Source: Erodium maritimum (Eukaryota > Streptophyta > Magnoliopsida > Geraniales > Geraniaceae). Taken from it: a stretch of DNA of 64,000 nt. The notes under the pieces were generated by a model, which saw nothing but the letters and a program-made list of their open reading frames with translations, was not told the origin of the DNA and did no database searches. Position numbers and translations under genes: made by a program. Location: NCBI GenBank assembly GCA_963921825.1, contig OY997596.1, positions 36,385,932-36,449,931 of the forward strand, in the 5' to 3' direction. Positions 24,488 through 36,979 of the stretch are shown piece after piece (within the stretch, counting starts at the first letter, position 1; the number at the start of each line of letters is the position of its first letter).

Positions 24488-24916
24488 GGGGGCTCATTTT
24501 TCTTAGCGAGACCATTGGTCGTATAGGGTCATTCCGGATTCTCTTTTTCGGGGCCTACAATGTGGTTATCATCTTCTCGTCCTTCAGTCTAAACTTGGTG
24601 GCCCCTCTCAGTGTTTAATGGGTGGTTGGGGCCTCAACGGGGTGGGAGGGGTAGTCGCCTCCCCCTTGCCAAGTAGGACACTTTCCTACTTGGCAAATAT
24701 GTAGCCTTAAAAAATGTTTTTGTTCGTTATTTAACAGAAGAATAGACATTACTTATTTATTAGATGTTTTGTCCACTTTTAAATTTTATACCTAGTTTTT
24801 AACAATTAACCCTAGAATTAAAGATCATAGATCTTGCATTTGGTAATCAGTTTTCCAAAAAAACTCTAGACAGTACAGAAAAATAGCCAAAACCCTAGTC
24901 GTTGTTGTCGGCGGCG
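24000..24916. other. Intergenic DNA between the TOL gene and the LTR
   Basis: No gene seen. Contains a (GT)12-G22 tract. The last ~70 bases include AAACCCTAG and a GC-rich leader-like piece before an ATG at 24917. Confidence 0.4.
24447..24492. repeat. (GT)12 followed by G22
   Basis: Dinucleotide GT tract 24447-24470 runs directly into 22 guanines at 24471-24492. Confidence 0.95.
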
Positions 24917-25740
24917 ATGACTCTCGCTGTCACGCCCCAAATCCGGTTTTGACCGAACTCGAGATGTGAACTAAAATAAAATAAAACAATAATAAAAGTA
25001 AATTTGAAAAACATAAATCTCCGAATAGTTCATAATTCAAATAAATAAAAACGCAGTTTAGTTCATAAACAGAAAGTACGTCTCTACTACAAGATAAACC
25101 CCCGGACTCTCGATGAGCTTCCGAGCTCTGAATCGTCCTCTAAACCGACTCACCATCGAAACCTGTAAAACAGTAAAAACAGAGGGGGTGAGTTTGCGCT
25201 CAGTAGGAAAAAGTAGTAACGGGGATGGTCTTCCGCTCTATCACCATAATTACTAAGCCAAGAAATATAAACTAATAACCGACAACACGAATAGAAAACC
25301 AACAGGAACACAACACTATCGATAATAGATCCAAGATAAAGAACCATATAAACAGTAGGACATTCTTCTACGACCTCGACTACACACGTCACCCAAACCC
25401 GACATCATACGGACATAAGAAAGGACACCGGACAGTTCTCAACACCCAACCCTGGGACACTATACTGTTAAGATCATTACGAATGTTACTCAGATCCGAT
25501 ATCTCACAACATAAAAACAAGTACCCATGACAATCCGATCACCACGCACAACTCAACAATTACCTCGCACAGTTCGTTTTCGAACACCCATCACGTTACA
25601 CTTGAGTCACACAAGAATCACTTAACATGCATAAGAAACTACAGCGTACCAAACTAATCAACACGCGGAATCAAACATTAATAACCATACACATAGCAAG
25701 TGTCCAATAATACGCCGGATCACACGGCACGGCTCAACCA

Positions 25741-25990
25741 CATCGTACCGGAATACACATCGGTCTTCCCGGAACGCACATCGGGGTAAACAATATAATA
25801 CAATAAACCGGAATACACATCGGTCTTCCCGGAAACGCACCTCGGGGTGAACAAGCAACACAATATACCGGAAACGCACATCGGTCTTCCCGGAAACGCA
25901 CATCGAGGTAAACAAGCAATACAATATATCGGAATGCATCATCGGTCTTCCCGGAACACACGTCGGGGTAAATCACATAAACAATATACC
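25741..25990. repeat. About four tandem 60-bp units in the LTR
   Basis: Each unit contains ACATCGGTCTTCCCGGAA and a following CGGGGTAAACA-like piece; the units start near 25749, 25809, 25869 and 25930. Confidence 0.8.
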
Positions 25991-26024
25991 GGACCGGCAC
26001 ACACCTCGGTCGGGTATCTTCCCA

Positions 26025-27596
26025 TAATTGGGAATGTTTTCCTCTTTGAACCATTTGTGAATTACTCTTGATTCGAGTATTTAATTGTGATCCAAGACTT
26101 TGGACCCGAGCTTGATGGAGGAGGAGACTTTGGGACTTCGTGAAGTGACAAGGAGGAAGCTAGCCAGGTCGTCCGTTGCGGGATTGGATTGCTTTTGAGG
26201 TAGGGAAAGTAGCGAATACCGGTTTAATTGCGGAAAGTTACTAGTATGCATATAGGTTGCAATTACATGATTTAATTATTAGAATTGCATGATTAGGATG
26301 TGAGGAACGAGTGAAATGAGGGATAGCTTACGAGCCATGTCGAGCCGTAAGTTTGGGAATTGTTGTGCTGTAGAAGTGCATGTGGGCCATGTTGAGCCCT
26401 TAGGGTTGCGTGTTGATTGTGATGTCATGATCTATGATTGAGATGCATGATGTGTGATTTAGCCGTTGTTAGATTGAGAATCATGATATGGTATACTCGG
26501 TGTAGTGTGTTGTTGCTATGTTTGGGCAAGTGTGCCATGCGTGATGCGACGTGAACCAGTGGTTGTGATATTATCGGGTGAGTGATAGACCGATGTGGTG
26601 TGTTCGGTAAGTTTGTGTGGTTGGTATACCGTGGTTGAACTATGGCATTGTGATGCGTGAGACCTTCTTGATGCATGTTCCAAGATGAGGTAATCTGGTA
26701 TGATACCTACACCGAGGGAGGGTTCCGGTGTAGGGTATCTAGACCGAAGGTGTTGTTCCACGTACGCGGTCCCCCGAGGATACTAGTTCCGGTACGATAC
26801 CTACATCGAGAGAGTATGCCGGTGTAGGGTATCTAGGCCGAGGATGGTGTGATCATTACCCCAATGCTGTGTGGTCCGGGAAGACGTAAGACCGAGGTAT
26901 GTGCCGGTCTGGTATGTGTCGTGAGTGATGCCCCGAGGCTGTGTGCCGGGAAGACGTCCGACCGATGTATGTGCCGGTCAGGGATGTGCCCCGAGGCTGT
27001 GTGCCGGGAAGATGTCGGTACCGATGATGTGTGGTCCGGTACGATATGACTGGGACAGGCTGTAGCAGCCGATGATGTTGGGGACTACGGTACGGGAGGT
27101 ATGATTGTTTTACGGTGTATTGTATGCTTGTTGATCGGTTAAGCGATGTGAGTACAAGATGATAGTGGTCATGTGAGTGTGGTTGTGATGTTGTGTTCTC
27201 CGTGGAGTTCTTTAGTGTTGTGCTTTACTAGTATGCCCTAATTGGACGGTTACTTGTGGTGACGAGCGGACACTCATCACCTTAACTACTTTTCCTACTG
27301 AGCGAAAGCTCACCCCTTTACTTTATTGCTTACAGTTTTGAGCGGGATGTGGTCTAGCGGGATACTCGATGCTTGGAAGCTAGAGAGGGTCTTAGGCTAG
27401 AATTGTCTAAAGACGTACATTCTGTTTTGCACTAAACACTGTTTTATTACTGGATTTATGAGTTGTTGACTCATTTTATCAGATTTATCACTTTCGGTTT
27501 ATTATTTCAGATATTATTTCCTTTTAAATGGTTTTATTTAATTAATATTTTGGCTCACGTCTCGAGTCCGGTCAAAACCGAATTTGGGGCGTGACA
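26025..27596 (+). mobile_element. Inverted partial LTR inside the solo LTR
   Basis: Read in reverse from 27596 it starts TGTCACGCCCCAAATTCGG and follows the LTR at 52142-~53600 closely, including CTTTCGCTCAGTAGGAAAAG and the CCGGTATTCGCTAC block. Its true LTR terminus is intact at 27596; the other end is cut off near 26025. No target duplication for it was found. Confidence 0.75.
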
Positions 27597-28323
27597 AGGG
27601 TGGAAAGGAGATGAAGAAAATGTAGTTTGGGAGATGATTTGAGGTAGAAATAGGCAAAAAGCTTCTTCTTTTCCCTTGCTTCCTCTTCATGCTTCCATGG
27701 GAGCTCCTCTCTCTCTCCTCCCTTGGTAATTTCGGCCACCACTCTCAAAATGGGCTGAAACGTCACCCAATGTAGCCTTAAAACCTAGGTGAGAGATGTC
27801 CATAATGCCCTCTTGCTACAAAGTCCCAAATGTCTAAGTTTTAAGGGTAAAAGGGTAATCTTGCCCCATTTCTTCTCACCCAAGCCACCATGGACAAGTG
27901 TCCATGTGGGGACCACTTGTTATTCAAATATCTCAGCAACTAAGTAATTAAATTCATTAAGACTCGAGGTTTGACCGAAATTGACCCCGGGTTGACTTTT
28001 TCTCAATTACAGCCGTTTGAAAGGAAACGACCCAACTAAGCTAACCATAACGACGACTAAGCTTTTTGGGCCCCGGAAAGGTCCCGAATGACTCCCGGAG
28101 TCATCGGTTGACTTTTCCGGTAAAAAGTCAACTTTCCCCAAAAACCTCCGGTTCGACCGGGATCGACCGGGGTCCGGGGGCGGTTCTAACACTCGCCTTT
28201 TTGTTTCTCGTTTGTTTCTCCCTTGTTTTATTATTTACTTGTTATCCTTCCTTTCTCCTATGCACTTGTCTTGCTCTACAACCCGATTTAGGATCGACAT
28301 ATTCGAGTTTCGGTGTTGGATGA

Positions 28324-29246
28324 AGCCGATTTCTGGGCCGCCTGTTTGGATGAAGTCATGTTATGAGCTGAACTTTCGAGGGAAACTGTTTTATGGGCGA
28401 ACCGTACAGAGGACATCGGTGTTTACTCCAGCGCACGATCCATATTACCATCACATCTAAATGCAATCCCTTACATGGGAGGGACATCTTGTATGACTCT
28501 GGCGAATCAAGATGACGGGCCGACAAGGCTAGAACGCCCCACCGTGAAAGCTTTGGTCTTAGAAGAACTAGTACCATAGGGTCCATAGTTTTATGTATTC
28601 GTTCCTGTGTTTATTTAATTGCTGTTTTTTTTTCAGTTCTACGATGCAAAGCAGAATTTTCCTATAGGTCCACAAGCGCTGGTAAACCTACGGGTGTACG
28701 GGACACTATCCTGGACGTTAAGATCTATGATCCTAAGAAATCTATTGTAAGTTAGAGCCATTACGTTAGATAAATCAGAGACCATCTTGCTGTACATGGT
28801 CTAAATGCTTGCATAGTGGATCATCTGAAGAAGCGTATCTTGAGTTGCTTCTGATCACCTCTTTATCGCCTGTATATTTCTGTTACAACACTTATTTTAA
28901 TATAAAGATAAATACTGGCTCTCTTATACCCAGTTTGTGCTCATGCTCCTTCATTTCTATTCTACCGTATAATTTACAACAGAAAGAACAAAATTAAGAC
29001 AAAATACAGTACTAAGGAAATCTCAACCAGCCACACTGGTTGATAAATCCTACTCTTCAAAACTGGATGATCTCTGAGAAATTATTGGCCGAGTAAACAG
29101 ATAAATAGAAGAGAACGATTATAAATCAGATCCATCATCTAAATGCAAATGAACTGTTACAATACATAGAAATAAAACATGACAAAGAAGATACGGAGCA
29201 GAATTCACAATCCTACTACCTCTGGAAGGGTTCGGCACAATTGTTG
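28324..29246. other. DNA between the split ORF and the PTB gene
   Basis: Includes the possible further exons mentioned for the split ORF and, nearer 29246, the 3' UTR of the minus-strand PTB gene. No other gene seen. Confidence 0.4.
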
Positions 29247-32200
29247 TTATATTGCTTGCAACTGGGAGAAGGAAATCCGAATTATTGAACCCGCAAGGGA
29301 GGTTGCATGCTTGCACACAAGGGCTTCGGTGGCCTGCTCCTCGCTCTCAAACAGAACAAGGGCCTGCTTCTTCCCATTCATCTCAAAGAGCTTGGTGTTC
29401 ACGATGGGGCCGTGCTCCTCCAGGTGGCTCACAATCTCATCCTCTGTGACATCGTGAGGAAGTGTGGATAGATGGATCATCTTTGTCGGGGAGCAGCAGT
29501 AGCGGTAGTTCTTTGCAGCGTTGCGGTTGAACCGGTTGAGGTTTGAGTTCACATATTCATGTGTGTCTGCTCCTTGGGTTATGTTGGGATGCTTGGAGAA
29601 ATTAACCTCCAATCGTTTCCCAAATAGCATGGCTCCCTATAATATTGCACGGTATTAATTAATATCAAGTAGAAGGGGAAGTTTCCTGATATTATTGAAA
29701 CATTATGAGCTGAATTACATCAATGAACACCTACCATATTGCAATGAATTCAATGCAACAATCACAACAACAAAAATTGTTATTTCATGGACTATGCAAT
29801 GGAAAGGAAATGGAAGCATCCATCTATATATACATACTACTCTGGGAATCATATATATACAAACTACAATTTGTCCCCAAAAGACAGGTAAAAAGTAGTG
29901 TGAACACTGAACAGACTCGTAAAACAAACTAGTATCTAAACCCTAGGCAAGTTTGTTGTCTTAATTAGCATGCACGACCAATATGAAGACGGTAATGAAG
30001 CATGAACAAGTACGAAATGATATAAGGATCTGGGAGGATAAAGTAACCCTATCCCATAAGCAGATTATAAAGCTCGGGGAAGAACATACAATCTAGACCC
30101 TAAGCATATTCTGATTATTTTCAAGAAACTCACCTTCAGAAAGTGTACTGCCAATTCAGCTTGGAAGCCATCCCCCATCTGAATTAGTGCATGATCTGGC
30201 TTGTTCCGAAGAATTTTAATCCTCACAATGTTTCCATAGATTGAAAACAAATTAAAAAGCTTATCTTCATCTATTTTCTGCAACAAGCAATCAATTCCCA
30301 TGAATGAATTACAGAACCAAATGACTAAAAATGAACAAGTCTATCAAGGGATGACTCACCTCAGGATGAAGAGTGGAGACAAGAATTGTGCACCTGTCAT
30401 TTGTCCCAGTTATTCCAGGTGGTAAGCCACCTCCAAAGGCAGCGGCAATGGCAGCAGCATTGGCCATCTGTGGAGAAACATAAATATCCAGTCGTTTATA
30501 TAGTGGGATAATTGTAATTAACTTTATCCACAAGATCATAGAATCCCATCGAATAAAGATGTTGGAGTAACAAGTCAGACATGAACCATAGTACATATAT
30601 GTGAAACAGCGATATGAGAGAGATTAGCCAGTAAGAACTCTGTGTTTTTGGAACAAGTTCTAGAGATGATAGCATCGTCCAACTTGGTAAGTAAAATCTG
30701 TAGACTCATAACTTGCCAAGGTCAGTACACACCTGTGGAAATGCAGCTGAAACACAGTAAAAAAAATGCATCAGTAAGATTGATACACACATAAACATAA
30801 GGATAAAAAGATAACCAATCAGGATTTAAATGCCAAATGATCTCACCTCCCCTGTTTCCTTGAGGTTGAATACCGTATATGCCGCCTGCATCACCATATC
30901 CAGGCTGTTGCACCATGGAACAGAAATAAATCATCTTTAAACGTCATGGAATTATATCATTCAAGTTATCAAGAGAACAATATTAGCATAACAGCGGAAC
31001 ACACCTGTGAGGTTCGGCCTTTCTGTTCGGAAGGCAAATTTGGATTTGTGAAATCCCTACGCAGCAGAAGGAATCAAAGAGTCAGTAATTTTGATACGCA
31101 AACAACAATAAGAGTACATCAAACTACGACCTCACCTAGACCGCTCATTATTGTAGTTCACTTGTAACTCATCGAGGCTGAATTAAGAAAATGAAGAATA
31201 TATCACTACTCCAGAAAAATATAACAAAAACAAATTCATATGAATGCATGTTCAGATATTCAAGCATGCAGCAGATCCATAAGATAAATGCTTCAAGTTT
31301 TGAGACATACTTCGAGAATTGAATATCCAACTGACAGCAGCCATCATAGATATTACGTCCCTAGAGATTAACAACCATAAAGTTATTTTTGAGAAGATAA
31401 TAAATATGACTAAAAAAAGCAAATGCTGAAAACAACTTGTAGAACTATAGTATGTTATAAAGAACCTGTAAAGCAGTCCTAGCTGTAACAGCACTTTGGC
31501 GTAACTGATACTGGATAAGAGCTTGAAAACCTACACGGTTAGCATTCACAAACCATTAGAAAGAACAACAAAACCTACAAACATAGTTTAGCTGGAATGA
31601 TGATGCCTTGCTTTAATTCAAAGGCACAAACTGTCTTCAAAATGCAGTCCCAGTACAAATCGAATTCCAAAAATATATACAGGTATTTTAAAGGTTATCA
31701 AAACAAATTTAGTTAAGGATCCTATGACAAATTTAAAAGCGAAATCATCCAGCCAATGTTAAGAGTTTAAATGGAATTTATAGAAAGAAATGAGAGAGAA
31801 AACTTGAAGAAGCTGACCCGCTGACTTCTGAAATGTGACAATCTTCTCCACAATTCCATGAGGAGAGAACACTTGATGCAGCACTTCCACTGTTATAGGG
31901 TATAGCATGTGATGTACTGTAACTAAGAGAATTCGGTTTGGCTGTGCATCCAGAGAGTGCCCGACAAGAGACCGGCATAGAGAAAGAGGAGAGAAGAGAA
32001 TAAATAGAGAAGCATAGACAGAGAAACAGAGAGAACTACAAGAAAAATTACCATTCAACAACATAAACTCGTTTTGTATAAGATGAAATGAAAATGAAAG
32101 TATAAGAAAATCAGGAGCGGGGTCTGAATGAGAGCCTTCGTTAGCCAATCCAATATTTCATGTCTAACTATGAGCCATCCAGTTATTTTCTCAACTATCA

Positions 32201-33710
32201 TATTATATGTATTTATGTAATTTTGCAGCAGAATGCATATACAGTGCCAAAAACTGAGTCACAACAAGAAATAAAAAGATGGTCATGTTTATGTTCCTAA
32301 ATATTTTGTAGTAATAGCAAGATGGAACATAACACAGCATACCTAGTGAAGAAAATATAATAGGAAAAAGGCATTTTTCATGCCTCCAACTTCTCAATTG
32401 ACAAACATATGCGAATCAAGGGCAACATTCATCATCGCAAATGTGTCTGAATCTAACAAAAATATGCAGGTAGGTGGTGGCTTCTATGAATTCTGTAGGG
32501 GACTGTAAAGAAGAGTTTAAGTATGTAATCAAAGTAGACAGACAGATATCCATTAAGAGAACCTACTAAGTACCCTAATTACAGCATAACTTTCTTTCTA
32601 TATAAGCGCCTAACCTTAATATTAAAAATATTTTGTTTCAAATATTTATCCATGAAGTACCAACCTCGTCCTCACGTCCTTGAGTATTCTGGTCCATTGT
32701 TGTTAGTTCTTGATGTGATGAGAACTGGACATAAACATTTCTTCCCCTGAATAGAATAGAAAAGATTCCAAAATGAAAAAAAAAGGAGTTGGGATTCAAA
32801 AATGGATTAAAAAATGATTCATGCACAAGGATTCAAAAATGAAAAAGGAACAGAACTTAGGAAAGAAAAAGGATTCAAGCATAAGGACTCAAAAATGAGA
32901 AGAAAAAAATAGACGAGAGATCTGAAATAGAAATATAAACATGTTTTCACACCTAATGCTAGGCTGAACATTTGCATAGAACTGCAAAGCATTGACAGCT
33001 GTATGAACGTCTTGCATTTGGACAAGTGCCTGATACACCATGACATAAAACATTAGTGGTTTAGCGTCTATACTTAACAGATCCTCTTATTTGTGATAGT
33101 GGGGTAAGAACCTGATTTTTGGCACGTAGCATGACAAGCTTAGTTATGACACCAAATGGCTGGAATAGCTGAAGAAAATCATTCTGGCCAGAAATAATAA
33201 ATAAAACATCATAAGAATATATAGAAGAAAAGCACGATGACAAAGAGCCAAGCATCATTCATGGAAACATCCCTCCATAAAAGAGAACCTACTAAGTACC
33301 CCATCCCACACATAACCACTATTTCCCAGATTACTATGTCTACCACAACGATCAAAAGGTAAAAAGAGGGCAGGACTTTATTTATTTATTTTCACTGCAA
33401 CCCCACCAGGTAAGCTCCATTGAAACCACCATGCAACCCACTCAGGTGTGGCTAAACATAGTACAACTCACCTAGTTTATTTCCTTAAAAATGAACATTA
33501 AGACAAAAACAAAACCTAAAAAAGAAGGGAAAAAAAAACTATTGCGCCACATTTTGTAGGCTCCAATTGGAGGTAATGGCACAAAAGGGGAACAGAAAAA
33601 ATGTGCAAATATGGAAAAACTTCAATTATCCAGAATGGGAGAGAGCAACATACTTCAGATATTTCATGCCCCACATTTCGAATGTGAATAACTTTTGAAG
33701 GTTCAGTCAT
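29247..33710 (-). CDS. PTB3: Polypyrimidine tract-binding protein homologue 3 (fourteen coding exons)
   Basis: Minus-strand CDS joins, 5' to 3', 33710..33654, 33183..33112, 33029..32953, 32746..32665, 31941..31818, 31530..31466, 31360..31311, 31177..31136, 31056..31005, 30904..30847, 30746..30733, 30467..30360, 30277..30134 and 29636..29247; 444 residues. Four RRM domains are visible: ~6-80 (KVIHIRNVGHEISE, KLVMLRAKNQALVQM), ~97-175 (NRILLVTVHHMLYPI, IVTFQKSAGFQALIQY), ~254-335 (CTILVSTLHPE, KPDHALIQMGDGFQAE) and ~366-444 (KMIHLSTLPHDV, KKQALVLFESEEQ). An alanine-rich linker, MANAAAIAAAFGGGLPPG, precedes RRM3. Order and length match Arabidopsis PTB3, which binds pyrimidine-rich RNA and affects alternative splicing and translation; that function is from the family. 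One exon is only 14 bases. The start at 33710 gives the expected N-terminus MTEPSKVI. All junctions keep phase. Confidence 0.94.
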
Positions 33711-34320
33711 TCTGCAACACCCTGAAAGGCAGCCACAACTCCCATTAGTCCAGTATTTCCATAATGTATTTCCAAACAAAATGTTTATTTATCTCTCTCC
33801 ATGATGATATATTTCATTTCTAGTTCAAGAGCTACATTAAGCTGCTAGCTAAAGGGGCAAAGAAACATATAAGCTTTATTCAATTAAGAGAAACATTTGG
33901 GGAACCCACTAGTGCAGCTTCAGAATACCAGAAGGCCATGAACAAGCAATAACCTTTCTAACCAAACAACGATTAATTATATTAAGATCCATCGCCGATT
34001 CACATCCCAAAACCTCCTAAATCGATACATAGAAATTGCTGAAATTCGCAAACCCTAAAAGCTCAGTTTGGACGCAGAGAAACTGCAGAGGATCGATCTG
34101 GGCGTTTGAGGGAGAAAGATAACGCAAAAGAAACCCAGAAGTATGATACCAAAAAAGTAAATCTCTTTTAATATTTCTTAATCTGGCGATTTTCTGAGCA
34201 ACCAAACAGAGGGTCACTAAAATGAGAGGTGAAGTAAGAGAAGATCGAAGAGAGTTTACCTGCGAGATAGAGAGAGAGAGAGAAGGGAAGGAGTGACGAT
34301 AAAGAGAAAAGAAACTGGAG
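33711..34320 (-). promoter_or_regulatory. 5' leader exon and intron of the PTB gene
   Basis: A donor CTCGCAG|GTAAACT at 34259 and an acceptor CCTTTCAG ending at 33722 (or TTGCAG just before the ATG) would leave a leader exon from about 34320 to 34260. The region around 34262-34320 on the minus strand is CT-rich, including a (CT)n tract, which is typical of plant 5' UTRs. Confidence 0.55.
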
Positions 34321-34479
34321 TTGGAACTCTTTGTACTGTTATCATGTTATGTATCCCACCTTACCCTAACAATAAGGTCCTGTTTTACCAGGAAAATAAA
34401 AATTAAATAGGTTAATTGGGGATATTTTTTTAGTGATTAATTATAAAGATAGTTAATGGTCTCTCTCATAGGTGGATTA

Positions 34480-35647
34480 TAGGAATGACAATGGTCTGGA
34501 TTTGAGTCGGGTTTTGTGATACTCGTATCCGATCTGATTTTCGTACATGTAATCCGAGTCTGTCCGAGACTTAACAATGATCCGCTTATTGTTCGACCCG
34601 TTTGTGGCGCGACTGGGTCGGCTATTACCCTACCCGTCCAGTATAAGAGTTGTATTTTTTTTAAGATACCATAAATTTAGGGTTAAATGTTGAAACTTAC
34701 CCTTATGTATTGGTCACGAACACTATGTTACCCTCCTTTTCAAAATCACATTTGCGGTACCTTATCTATTGGTCACGTGATTAGGTTAGGAAAAATGGAC
34801 GGTAAAATGCCGTTTTTTTCATTCCGTTAGTCATATGACCTCAAGTGTCATATAATGGATGGTAAAATGACGTTTTTTTCTCTTAAGTATTTGACCTCTA
34901 TATATTTTATAAGGAACAACAACGAGGGTGCAATGGTAATGTTCCTTATAAAATGTATAAAAGTCAAATAATTAAGGGAAAACGCTTGAGGTCATATGAC
35001 TAACGGAATGGAAAAAATGGCATTTTACCGTCCATTTTTCCTAACCTAATCGCGTGACCAATAGATAAGGTACCGCAAATGTGATTTTGAAAAGGAGGGT
35101 AACATAGTGTTCGTGACCAATACATAAGGGTAAGTTTCAACATTTAACCCATAAATTTATTTCACTACTCTACTCCATTTATATTGACAAATCATATATA
35201 TATATGAAGCGTAAATTTTCATATATTTATATGAAAGATATCATCTCATCATCTCGGACAAATAAAACAAGTAACATCAGACCAAAACTAATTGAGTGGG
35301 AGTTAGTTTAAGGGATTATTATGTGCACATTTATCGGTTTATGCTTGCTTTAGTTTTTGCATGAGTAATTCTAAATGCATGATTAAAATTGCATGAGTAA
35401 TCACTGTCTATATAGGATAGAAACGTAAAAATTAACAAATAAATTTAGGTTTTTTATATTATTTAGTAACCTATCAGGCCGGGTCTGGGCTGGGTAGTAC
35501 CAATCCCGAGCCCGACCTGAGCCTCATTAAAAGCCCGATCAAACTAACTCGTACCCAGCCCGTTAGTATAATGGGCCGGGTTGGCCTGATTTTTTTGGGC
35601 CGGGTAGGTCGGGTCCCCGTCGGGTTTTGGTATGGTTGTCATCCCTA
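34480..35647. mobile_element. hAT-like non-autonomous element with a nested MITE
   Basis: Ends TAGGAATGACAATGG and GTTGTCATCCCTA are near-inverse, flanked by GTGGATTA (34472-34479) and GTGAATTA (35648-35655), 7 of 8 identical. Both subterminal regions are rich in GGGTCGGG / CCCGACCC motifs. A MITE at 34680-35150 sits inside. No transposase ORF. Confidence 0.7.
34680..35150. mobile_element. Foldback MITE family 2, copy 1
   Basis: Ends GGGTTAAATGTTGAAAC and its inverse GTTTCAACATTTAACCC, with long inverted arms; perfect 9-bp duplication ATAAATTTA (34671-34679, 35151-35159). Confidence 0.9.
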
Positions 35648-35955
35648 GTGAATTAATGCTGCATTTTTTGATAAAAACTCTAAAGTTCTCTCACGCTATG
35701 GTCGAGTGATTTGCCCTTTATTTTTTTAGATTGTGATCAAGTCTTGACTTTAGTTTCTGTTATATCGTCTGTTACGTCACCTGTAACCTTCTTGACTGTT
35801 GAGCCACTACTACTTGTTCTTGATGTGCCCCTTCCATCAACTGTCGGGAAGCAATCCTCTACCCCCTTATAATGCCCCCAAGACCTCCTTCTGGTTTCGT
35901 ACGCTTGATACGAGTTAGGAAGAAACGCATCCCTAAAGCGTCATAATCTGTATCG

Positions 35956-36979
35956 TTGATCATGTCGCAATCATCATCGGGCCTGCTCCTCCCACCTAAC
36001 CTCCCATCGATACCCGATACGGCGGTGGTGGTTTTCTCTCCCGGGTTTGCAACTCCGGGCATTGTCCCAGTGAAGAAGAAGCGAGGTCGGTCTATGAAGC
36101 CTCTCAGTCGCACACTGTCGCCGCTACCAAATGCATCGTCTCCAACCCATGATAGTCTTGTTTTAGGGGTCAAGGTGACTGCTAGGGTTTCGGCCCAACC
36201 CATCCCGATGGTGCTTGAGGATGAGGTGACGACTAGGGTTCCAGTCCAACCCATCTCGTTGTCGGCGATGGGGGTTCTGCATGCTCCCTCACCAAGGAAG
36301 AATCGATGGATGTTGTGATTCCGTATACTCCAGCGGACCCTTAGGTAATGGCTCTACTCCACTTTGGTATGATGAGGCGACTTCTATCCCCCAACCTTCC
36401 CCGAAAGGACTACATGCTCACGATCATTACGCGTGCATGGGGACGATCGACCTCAGGCTTGGTAGTCAAAGACCTGGAACCAAGGACCTTTTCTTTCTAC
36501 TTCACGTCCCAAGAGGCAAGGGCTTGGGTTCGTAGATACGAACCATGGTGCTGCAATGGACACCCGCTGCTGCTTGGAGAGATTGTGGACTCAATGGCTC
36601 GGGACCTCCCTAGGTTGTATCAGATCCAACTTTGGGTGCCTGTTCGGGGAATTATGCCACCTGTCTGGACCAAGACCAGTAGGGAAGTCGTCGGTGCCAT
36701 ATTGGGAGAGTGAGTGGACGTCCCATGTGATCAGTAGGGCTTGTACTAGGGCGGGACAGTCAAGGTCCAATTCTGGATGGACTTACATCGCCCTCTCCGC
36801 CGCACCGTGATTATGAGGTTCAGGGACTTTACGAAACCGGTGAGGGTAACCCTAACCTATGAGTGCCTCCCATCCTTTTGCTTCAATTGTGGTCGAATCG
36901 GGCATATGGTCTGGAATTGTGAATGGGAGGTACCAAGACCCTCGAAGTACGATGTCTCGATCTTGAAGTTCAAGTAGGG
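35956..36979 (+). pseudogene. LINE ORF1 remnant (DUF4283 plus CCHC zinc knuckle)
   Basis: Three frames carry the signal. 35956-36318 is a proline-rich N-terminal part. 36348-36713 holds the DUF4283-like domain (FSFYFTSQEARAWV, RYEPWCCNGHPLLL, LWVPVRGIMPP). 36777-36977 holds PLRRTVIMRF and the intact zinc knuckle CFNCGRIGHMVWNC (C-x2-C-x4-H-x4-C). Two frameshifts and stop codons at about 36711-36713 and 36726-36732 inactivate it. No endonuclease or reverse transcriptase follows; the Athila-like LTR begins about 120 bases later. Confidence 0.8.

Larger units (their letters stand above)
24928..28191 (-). mobile_element. Rearranged solo LTR (Gypsy-type) with perfect 5-bp duplication
   Basis: Begins TGTCACGCCCC and ends GGCGGTTCTAACA, flanked by CTCGC at 24923-24927 and 28192-28196. 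The TG...CA ends, 5-bp duplication and lack of coding DNA mark a solo LTR. It is related to the LTRs at 52142 and 54848. The minus orientation is inferred from the pol fragment in the element at 54848-58914. The outer LTR comprises 24928-~26025 and 27597-28191; an inverted partial LTR of the same family occupies ~26025-27596. Confidence 0.85.
24917..28323 (+). pseudogene. Possible gene start (hydrophobic leader) split by an LTR insertion
   Basis: An ATG at 24917 in GCGGCGATGAC context is followed by ACT CTC GC, then the LTR. Removing the LTR and one copy of its CTCGC duplication joins these codons in frame to 28197 onward. The joined frame of 45 codons reads M-T-L-A then a strongly hydrophobic run (FLFLVCFSLVLLF) and stops at 28321-28323. 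This resembles a signal peptide or membrane anchor, and AAACCCTAG upstream fits a plant leader. Downstream exons are not established: a frame at 28313-28460 and a possible exon after TTTTCAG near 28635 were seen but not recognised. It may be a disrupted gene or a chance ORF. Confidence 0.35.

Noticed and set aside
25741..25990. CRISPR-like array
   Set aside because: Regular 60-bp units are tandem repeats without unique spacers, inside an LTR of a eukaryotic genome.
25658..26054. Cysteine/arginine-rich repeated ORFs on the minus strand
   Set aside because: They are translations of the 60-bp LTR repeats, not a protein family.
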